From positions 2,418,001 to 2,482,000 of the forward strand of contig JAEHOE010000003.1 in assembly GCA_016858145.1 (NCBI GenBank): 64,000 bases of DNA, in the 5' to 3' direction. Shown piece after piece: positions 56,417-64,000 of this stretch (within the stretch, counting starts at the first letter, position 1; each line of letters opens with the position of its first letter). Made by a program: the position numbers and the translations under genes. Under the pieces are notes generated by a model, which was not told the DNA's origin, searched no databases, and saw only the letters and a list, made by a program, of their open reading frames with translations. The DNA is from Edaphochlamys debaryana (lineage: Eukaryota; Chlorophyta; Chlorophyceae; Chlamydomonadales).

Positions 56417-56982
56417 GGCCATGAGGCTTCGTCGCAGGAATGCTCGCGCCGAATGGTAAGAGAGGTTGCTGCAGCTTTGTGACTGTCCCCAAGTGCCTTC
56501 ACCGCAGTATGCGACAAAGACAGCTGGGCCGAGTGGCTTAAGTATGCCGCTGGCATCGGTGAGCCCAGGCCGTCCCTGGGCCTGGGCGGGCTCGGGCGGG
56601 CCGGCGCTGGGCCTGCCCCGCGGGCCCACCCACACCCCATTGCCGCCCATTCCCAGACGGTCCAACCTTGTGAGGGGCCACAAAGATGCGCTGCTGGGCG
56701 GTCCAGGGCTCAGCCGCCGCTGAGAGCGGCTTGCCCGAGAGCATCGCGGATACTCGGCGATGTCTGGCTACTCGCCCGCCGAGCGCGCTTGGTCCAGATT
56801 GCGCAAATAGTTCAGCAGTCGGACCTTGTCCCTGCAACAATATACAGCCGTGCTGCCTGCGGCCGCCGTGCCCACCAAGAACCCTCCTCTGCGGGACGCA
56901 GACCCGACCCGCAGACCCCCGAGACTCGGCACACGCGCTAGCCCCCATCACTCCCCACACATCCCCGCGGGCCCCGCTAAAA

Positions 56983-57053
56983 GGTCCTGCCCAGATTTGA
57001 ACTCGGGTTACCAGATTCAGAGTCTGATGTCCTAACCACTAGACCACAGGACC
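56983..57053 (-). tRNA. tRNA-Gln (anticodon CTG)
   Basis: 71 nt on the minus strand. The acceptor stem GGTCCTG pairs with CAGGACC. The D arm (GTCT...GGAC), the anticodon arm TCAGA-CTCTGAA-TCTGG with anticodon CTG, and the T arm with GTTCAAAT are all present. No intron. A TTTT run follows on the minus strand (about 56982-56979), a suitable RNA polymerase III terminator. Confidence 0.95.
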
Positions 57054-57115
57054 GCCGCAAATAGCTTCACGGGGCAGGACACACTTTCATACACTAGAAA
57101 AAGGGTTTCGAGACT

Positions 57116-57215
57116 GATGTGGGCAGGATTTGAACCTGCGCCCTTGCGGACAGGAGACTTAACTCTCAGAAGAGAGCCCTTAATCCTGCGCCTTAGACCA
57201 CTCGGCCACCACACC
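57116..57215 (-). tRNA. tRNA-Leu (anticodon AAG) with a short intron
   Basis: 100 nt on the minus strand. Acceptor GGTGTGG/CCACATC (one G-T pair), D arm GCC..GGC, anticodon stem CAGGA/TCCTG, loop TTAAGG then C after an intron of about 21 nt (starts GCTCTCTTCTGAGAG) at the canonical 37/38 position. A long class II variable arm and T arm GCAGG-TTCAAAT-CCTGC follow. The anticodon AAG assumes this intron placement. A T5 run about 15 nt downstream on the minus strand is the likely terminator. It lies 62 bp from the tRNA-Gln gene on the same strand. Confidence 0.92.
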
Positions 57216-60200
57216 TTCCCTATGGGCAAGGTCTCTCACACCAGGATGGGAGATGTATACTGGGCCATTCTGGGGGTACAGGAACTAGACAAACCCGCCC
57301 AGCACTGTTCCCTGCGCGTGTGCGTGTGTGTGAGAGGAGTCCAGCCGCCCCTTGCCCTGCCGAAGAGCTGGTTCCGCAGCCCGCTGGGGTCAAGAAGCGC
57401 GACGCGGCGCGTAGGTGAGGGGGGCGGGAGCCGCCTGGGTGCAAGCGCTGAGGTGTCCGGGGTGGGTTGGGGCCGCTGGGTCCGTGTGCCGCTTTGAGGG
57501 CCGGGGAAGGTACGCGGCCCTGCTCAGCGTCCTGCACCCGCCCTCGGGGAGCTGTCAAGCCTCTGCGGGGATTCTCCGGCATAGGGCCCTCTCAAGGGGT
57601 TTTCGAGCTTCTGTAGTGCCTCACAGGCTCAGAGGCCTTCGCAATACTCCGCCCATGGGGAGGGGCCGATGCACCTGAGCGGTCTGCGCCCTGGACTGCT
57701 TGGCCCTTCCTCTCATCCAGGGCATGACACCTCTTCAGGCTCTGTGTTCCCCGAGCCTGTCGCTCTTGTGAGGCTCTCTTCCCCGCATAGGACCGTGCCA
57801 GCGCGGGCGCTGCATGCCGGGCAGGGCGGGCCGCTGGCAACAGCGCAGCATGGGGCTCTGAAAGCCCTTCGCCACAGACTGCTCGGTGCCCAACCAGGCC
57901 ACGCGCAGGCGGCAGGCTGGTGGACCCCGTCGGGAGGGGTGGCCAGTGGCCGGCAGCTTGCGCTCTCGCATACTATGGCGCCGCCGCAGCCCCGCCTGCG
58001 TTCCTTCCCCCGCACCCCGAGCTTGGCCCCGCCATACTGCCAGGCACCCATGTGCAAGGGCATGCCCGCGTATGCCGGGGACATCCGCCACAGCGCAAGC
58101 CATCACTGTAGGCCCCGTACCCGCTGAGGTAGGCAGCCTGGTGTGGCGACTGCATGCCCATGGCCTCAGCTCAGCACTGCGCATGGCGCTTTGTGCGGAT
58201 GGTGTAGCGTTGTTGGTGGTTGGGCAAGCATTGCCAGACTGGACGGCCGGTTGGCCGGGTCGCCGAGTCTGGGTGCCCCACTGCCCCGGCCGTTGCCCCA
58301 CGGTCGGCTGTGAGCAGCCTGGCGCAAGCACCCGTCCAACCACACGACTGCCGGCGGTCACAATCACGCGTTTGCCCCAGCACGTGGTGCCCCTGCAGTC
58401 CCAACTCGCGGCAACTGTCAGCAGGTGCGGTTGAGGCAGCCGAGCAACACAAGTTCAAAGCCAAGCCAGCCCGGCCGTGCCTTGCAGCGCCGCTGCCTTG
58501 CATCCTGTTGCGGCATCAGGGCAGGAGGGCCTGCCCACGCCCTCCCGACGGCCTGAGCTCGTCACCTGGGCTCGTTGACCAGGGGCGTAGCACCTGGGGC
58601 TGCCTGATCCAACAGCTGCCGGAGCCTGATCCGCAGGCGTGGTAAGTGGCAACACGTTCGCCAGCCCCTTCGCTGTTCGGCGCCCTTTATCGCACCGTGC
58701 TGCAAAGGCGGGCGGCCGTGTCTACACACTGCACCCCCCCCTTGCCAACAGGCGAGTGCGCTCGGCGGACGCAGCGGGGCTGAGGTCCCTGGCCGCAGAG
58801 GGGAGGTTGCGAGCCCGAGCTGCAGTCGCCCGGGACCACCGCTGCAACCGCACCGGCCTCGACCCCCGAGCTGCTGCAAAGGCACCTCACGGCTCCTCCC
58901 CGCCTGAGGCCCCCGGCCCTCGGAAAGGGCTGCTCGGTGGGGATGGACCGTCACTGCAGCAGGGCGGCCGCAGGGCGGCCCTGTGCGGCAGACGCTGCCG
59001 TCATTTTGCAGCGGCGCCAGTGCCGACTGCCGTACAGCACCACCATAGCACTCGATCGCTTTTGTTGGAGCCCGACGCACTGGCCGCACCGCCGGAAGCC
59101 TACTCGATGCCTTCCTTGTGCGGTGCACCCTTTTCGCAAGGCCCGCTATGTGCGAACACGCCTGCTCTCTCCTCATGGAATACGCCCGCTCTAGAGCGAA
59201 GTACCCACGGGGACCAGAATGCGGACCGGCCTCTGACCGCGTCAATGTAATAGGATTGGGGGTGCTCAAGGGGCGTCCGGTGTCCCCATTCCGGCACTGC
59301 TGGGGGGCGCAAGGCCGGCCAGGCCCATGCCGGTGTGCAGCCCCCGTCTCAGCCAGCACGCCTCGATTTGGTCCCTGCCGGTCTGTATGCTTAGGGCTAC
59401 GCAGCAACCCCTGACGCGCACGCAGGCTATTGCAGGCCGTGGCCATGATGTGATCCCGTCGCTTGTGAAGCCCCGTGTGTTGTGACGCCCCCCCCCCCCC
59501 GCCCTAGAGCATCCTCGAGGGGAGCGCGTGGGGGAGCTGGCCGGAGGTGCCTGGCCGCAGCTCTCCACGAGCTCCCGTCGAGGAGCAGCGTTTAGGCCGT
59601 CATCCCTAGTTGGCCCGTCAACCACGCCCATCCACGCATACAGCTGCATACCCAATCCCAGCCCTTCCAGTCCCAGCCCCACGCCGCGTGACCGTCATAG
59701 CTGCCACAGCTCACGTTCAAGCAATGCCACACAGGGCCACACGCCCCTTTTGATGTGCGCGCCGCTTGCCTGTTGGGGCTGGCTTGTCCGCTCCACGGTT
59801 CGTGGTCCACGGCAGCGGGGTCCACGACGGAGGGGTCCACGTCAGCGCCCGCCCGAGGCGCGCTCCACGCGCAAGACCCCGTCCAGACAGCTCATCAGCT
59901 GGCAGGGTGAAGGTGAAGGGTCGACCAAGGCTATGAGGTCGCGCATGAAAGCGTCCCGCGAAATCGATGCGTCCCGAGGCGCCTTGCTATATTAGCTTCA
60001 GCTTCATAGCTCGATGTGGCATGGTGAAAGACTTTCGAAACCGTGCGGTGCTGCCTAGCGTTGGCTTGGGGCACCTGTCGCGGGCAAGTTCGCGCAGAGT
60101 ATTGCGTCTCCGAGCCCATCTTGAGTTCTTGGGTGCTTCTGCATCGTAACTTGATGGATGTAGTTATTACGGGATATGCGTAAGGGGGCGGGGCAACGCG

Positions 60201-62347
60201 ACGCCCGGCCTCGTGTCGGTACAGCAGATCCCGCGGCACGCCCCACCACCGTGTGCTTCCTCCTACCACGTTGTGGTCCCCCGGAGCCCCTCCACCAAAC
60301 AACGCTCACGCCTACAATCGGTCAGGTCCCGTCGCCCCACCCTGATCCGTCGTGTCCCCCCTCCCAGCTCTTCGCCATGATGTCCGCCGGCGGAACCCCT
60401 CCTCTCGGCGCTCTCGCCCCCTGCACTTCTGCTAGCCGCCCCCCCCCCTGATGCAACGCCCGCTGCCCATTCGCTCTCCGCATGCCCACTTTCCGGCTGC
60501 CAACGCTCCTTCGTGGTCCGCTGCATGCTGGTCGTGCACTGGGTGCTGCAGTCGTCCTGGATCGATCCCTGCCCCCCGCTGCTGTCTTACACTTGGTCCC
60601 CGAAGGCCTGAAGCCTGGCGTAGCCGAAGGCAAGAGACTCCTGCGAATGGGTGCAGCCGTGCAGGAACCGTCAATGGGGCCCAAGCTTGTAGGGGTTATT
60701 ATAGACAACAGCTTGTAGGGGGACTGGGGCCTTGCACCAGCTCACCTCGCCTCACCGGCTCAGTGTGACGGCGACCTTCTGACACGGTCTGACCGCGGGC
60801 GGGTCCGACCTGACGGCCCGGCCCACTCCACACTGTCCTCTCGTCCTGACTCTCTGCTGTCTGTCTGTCGTCTGGACGACCGTCTCGTCCGTATGCCCCG
60901 TCTTGTTCGCACCACCCGGAAGACACCAACTGCCTGGTCCGTCCGGGTCCTCCCTGGCCCGTCTGGTTCCGGTGTACCGTTCCTACATGCGGGCCAGTCT
61001 GGACGATACTTCCTCAGTGTCCCCAGGCGGGCTTTACCTACTCTGGGCTGCAATGAGCAGCGTTTGCCCCTTGATGACAGGAGCGACCTTGCTTCCTTGG
61101 GATGAGCGGCGGGGGGCCGCCCTCGACGCGTGCAAGACGCGTGCTGAACGGCTGAAGGCAGCCGTGGTGATAGCAAACTCAAAGAGATGGGGGTGAAAGC
61201 GAGGTGGTTTGGTCAGCTGACGGTCAGCATTGCGCGCAGATGTCGCTTGAGGATGCGGCGCGAACGAAGGTGGTCAAACCGCGCCTTCTGAACCCTCAAA
61301 CCGTGTTCGTTGCTCCTGTCCCGCATCTTACATCTCCTGCTCGCGATGTGAGAGGCAGTTGCGACACTCTGTCGCGGGACAGCGTGGACATGTGTTTCAC
61401 CCCCACGACCATCCGGACCCCCTGCCAAGAGCTTCGCGTGGCGCGCGCCGCACGTCCCCCGCGCCGAGCACCGTACCTGCACGCGTGAACCATTCACCAC
61501 CCCTTCTAAAAGGTCAGCTCATTACTGGCCACACAATTAGCGGAGCGACCGGCGCGGTCGCACTCCGCAGGGAGGCGACCGGCGGGGGGCGACCCGGGCT
61601 GAACCGTCGCGAGCAGACTCTACATGCGGCCGTGCGCATGGCAGTCACGTGTACACACGCCCTTGGCAGGTTAATGAAAAACGCGATAGGGCAGAGCTTC
61701 TTCGCAAGAGGTTCTCTTCCGAGCGATTCCGAGCGTCCGCGGCTTGCCGACATGAGGTCACCCGCAATCCCCCGTCTTCCACACCACCGCTTTCCACCTT
61801 CGAGTAAAACAACGTACAGCCGGCGTGTGTGATCCTCATGACGACTCAGGCGCCCCAGTAGATCAGTCCTGCTGGGGCCGACCATGCATGCGTACTCGAG
61901 GACCCCCCGTCGAGGACCCCCCCAATGTAAAAAGCCAATGCCACACCGGCAGTGCCATCCCCATACGAGGCCCGATGGTAGGTTTTCCAAAGACCCAAAT
62001 GCCCTTCACGGTTGCTTTGCAGACTCTTTGGACATATTTATGCACTATTACGTACACGTGCACAGTGTGCAACGGAAATGACATGCGGAATGTAAGCATG
62101 CTACCCCCCAGACATGGGGCTGAGCGTATCAAGACTATCAACGAGAACGGTCTAACGAGACTCGCATCCAACCTCGCATCATTAATCCCGCAGCCCCGCG
62201 CCTTGCCCCAGCGTTGTGCAACATGCTCCCCATGCTCATGTGCACCTGCCCATGCCTTGCCCTGCTGTGATGCTGATCCTGCACCTCTCCTGCCCCCATG
62301 CGCCATGGCACCCCACCCGCTTCCAGGTAAGGCCCCCGCTAACATTG
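57216..62347. other. 5-kb stretch without a supported gene
   Basis: Long open frames exist (for example 58562-59446 on the minus strand) but are Arg/Pro/Gly-rich and match no family I know. Around 60.45-61.2 kb, plus-strand fragments such as VEGK-poor RLLRMGAAVQEPSMGPK and LLPWDERRGAALDACKTRAE have a protein-like look in shifting frames and may be remnants of a degraded mobile element. The 18-bp sequence GGGGTTATTATAGACAAC at 60692-60709 repeats one at 26103. A C-run lies near 59487-59500. Confidence 0.4.
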
Positions 62348-63975
62348 TCACGGCCCTCTCAAGCGGCGGCGGCGCGTGCCGCTGCGCAGCCCCACCTCTG
62401 CCCCGCGCGCCGCCCGTTCCCCTGTTCGATCCGTCCCGGCTTGAGAAGGCGCTGCCTCGTGTGCCACCTTGCCATGGCCCGCCCGCCCCTCCAGGCGCAT
62501 GAGCGTGAACTCGGACAGGTAGCCCCAGCCTGGGGTGGCCGCCTGGGCCGTGGTGGCATAGCCCAGGTTGGCTGCGGTGCGGACCAGGGCGAATAAGGAC
62601 GGGTGGGGTGGAGTCAGCGGGTTGTGACACGTGTGGAGGGCAAGCGGGCACGTACGGCAGCCGGACGGCAGGCATGATCTGTGGGAACGGACCCCGGGTT
62701 TGTTGCATCCTGCTCCGGGGTCGCTGCAGTGGGCGGCATGCAAGGCCCAATGCCCGCGCGCTCCGCTCCCAAAAGCCACCTTGCGACCCACACAGGTGAA
62801 CCCCCCCACCCGCCCCCCATACCTACCCATGTGCATGAAGAACAGCGCCAGATCCGTCACGCCGTACTCGGGCCGGTGCCAGCGGGGCGTCCAATCGGTC
62901 TCCTCCACAAGGTAGAAAGCGCGGCCGTGCACCTCCACGGCAATCTGTACGGCATGGCGTACGACACCGTGTGGGTGCGTGGAGGAGGAAGGGCCAGATG
63001 GGACATACACGCGCCAGGTAAGGGTTCGTGTAACAGATTGGGGCAGAATGCCCCCCATGTGAGCACAGACCGTACACAGGCAACACAGCATTTGACAAGC
63101 TTCATCTGTCGGCCATTCGGGGCCCATGCACCACTCCTCTTAGTGTCGTGGCGGCAGATCATCTGGCTCTAGTTCAGACTTGCTTGGCATCGGACGCTTG
63201 CCACGCATGCGCAATCCCACCTCTCGACATGCCCCCCCCCCACCTGCTCCGGCAGACCAGGTGTGTCCTCCGCCCACTCCCCGAACAGCGGGTACTCGTA
63301 CGCCTCCACGTCGATCTTGAGCAGGGGCGTACGGCTGATCCCGACCAGATCCAGGATCTGCTTCCACGACACTACCAGATCCGGCTTCTGGGCGGCGTGC
63401 TTGGAGGAGCCCACACAGAGCTGCGCCCACGCAGAGGGGGCGTGCCGGGGGTGGGTTCAGGCGCGTGTCACAGCGTTGCAACAGGTAGGATGACAGGGTG
63501 TTAAAGGCGGGGTGCCACACAAAACCTCCTCCGAACCCTCACCTTGAAGAACCTGTGCCGCTGCTCGTCCACGATGACGGGATCGTCGACCGTGCAGTCA
63601 AAGGTCGCCACGTCGCAGTGTGTGCTGGCCAGCACCGCCTTCTCGAACCTGGGCGCACAACAGAGCAGCGACCGAAGGGGAAGCGCACCGAGGTACACAT
63701 GAGAGGGACTTGCGGACGATGCATGCATGTGACGTGGCATGCCGGCGCGTGTTGGGCTATGTAGAGCTGGTGCCTGAACAGAAGCGACAGTGCTCAAAGG
63801 GCATGGCTATCATGGACGTTGGGGCTGATTCCATGGTGCCGTCTACCTAGGCCGCCTCAACACGCACGACAACAAATCAACAGCCCCACGGTGACGGAGG
63901 TTCACCTGACGTTATTGTTGGAGCCAAGGGACAAGATGGTGCAGGGCTCCCGGGCCCCCGGCTCCAACACACCGC
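62348..63975 (-). CDS. METTL24/FkbM-like methyltransferase, 5' end outside the window
   Basis: Exons on the minus strand: 63906-63975, 63543-63648, 63244-63420, 62827-62944, and a last exon starting at 62571 and open to a TGA at 62348. Phases agree throughout. The protein reads GAREPCTILSLGSNNNV (SAM motif I region), RFEKAVLASTHCDVATFDCT, KILDLVGISRTPLLKIDVEA then YEYPLFGEW (IDVEGYE-type motif), DTPGLPEQIAVEVHGRAFYL, YGVTDLALFFMHMG, and GYATTAQAATPGWGYLSEFT. This matches the METTL24-like methyltransferase family (Pfam Methyltransf_22 as I recall it); such proteins are often secretory-pathway enzymes, but the substrate is unknown. The tail after about 62.46 kb is low-complexity, so a further splice (for example at GGCAAG-GTGGCA) is possible. 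The start codon lies beyond 64000. Confidence 0.78.
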
Positions 63976-64000
63976 CTGGGGGACAGAGGGTGGGCGGTGG

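Noticed and set aside
58562..59446. 294-residue minus-strand open frame
   Set aside because: Arg/Gly/Pro-rich without motifs; treated as compositional.
60451..61196. Possible reverse-transcriptase-like remnant
   Set aside because: Fragments look protein-like (for example LVGVIIDNSL), but frames shift and no RT catalytic box is visible; not enough to call a feature beyond a note.

Overview
The window looks like nuclear DNA of a volvocine (Chlamydomonas-like) green alga. It is GC-rich. Its genes are cut by many short introns with GTGAGT/GTGCGT donors and CAG acceptors, TGTAA poly(A) signals lie downstream of several genes, and the gene set (Rh-type channel, FNT/NAR1 transporter, ISWI, KRR1) fits that group. 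All gene models were read by eye by joining exons through splice sites and reading-frame phase.

Layout. 1-525: two exons of a METTL24/FkbM-like methyltransferase (minus strand). About 0.5-7.47 kb: no gene recognised, but a 22-bp minisatellite and one copy of a 525-bp repeat. 7475-18684: a complete 11.2-kb Ty3/gypsy-type retrotransposon on the minus strand, flanked by the 4-bp target duplication ATCG. 19005-19529: the second 525-bp repeat. 19758-23956: a 13-exon Rh (RHP) channel gene. 25845-29226: an F-box-like/ankyrin gene (minus) whose intron 4 holds a duplicated 5' fragment of the RHP gene. 30230-32428: a pirin-family gene (plus). 33507-36679: an 11-exon FNT/NAR1 anion transporter gene (minus). 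37529-47529: the ISWI chromatin-remodelling ATPase (minus, about 26 exons). 47875-53776: KRR1, a ribosome-assembly factor (plus), divergent from ISWI. 56.9-57.2 kb: tRNA-Gln(CTG) and an intron-containing tRNA-Leu(AAG). 62.3-64 kb: a second methyltransferase gene paralogous to the one at the left edge.

The retrotransposon is the standout. Its repeats are not ordinary LTRs but split direct repeats, A1 - internal - B1 - gc - A2 - B2 (A = 544 bp, B = 51 bp), an arrangement known from PAT/DIRS-like elements and Chlamydomonas TOC1. Yet it encodes a DDE integrase and has a target-site duplication. The 14 nt directly internal to A1 are an exact reverse complement of a stretch inside A, placed as a Tf1-style self-primer site would be. 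The polypurine tract GGAGCTGGGGGGGGG next to B1 is repeated at the gag/pol frame junction. The polyprotein carries, between RNase H and integrase, a DNMT3/DRM-like cytosine methyltransferase domain that lacks the PC and ENV catalytic motifs, followed after integrase by a PHD finger. The leader holds an array of small hairpins.

The host genes are mostly housekeeping: chromatin (ISWI), small-subunit processome (KRR1) and tRNAs. The two membrane channels, Rh (CO2/NH3) and FNT (nitrite/bicarbonate/formate), both belong to families used in algal inorganic carbon and nitrogen supply and lie about 10 kb apart.
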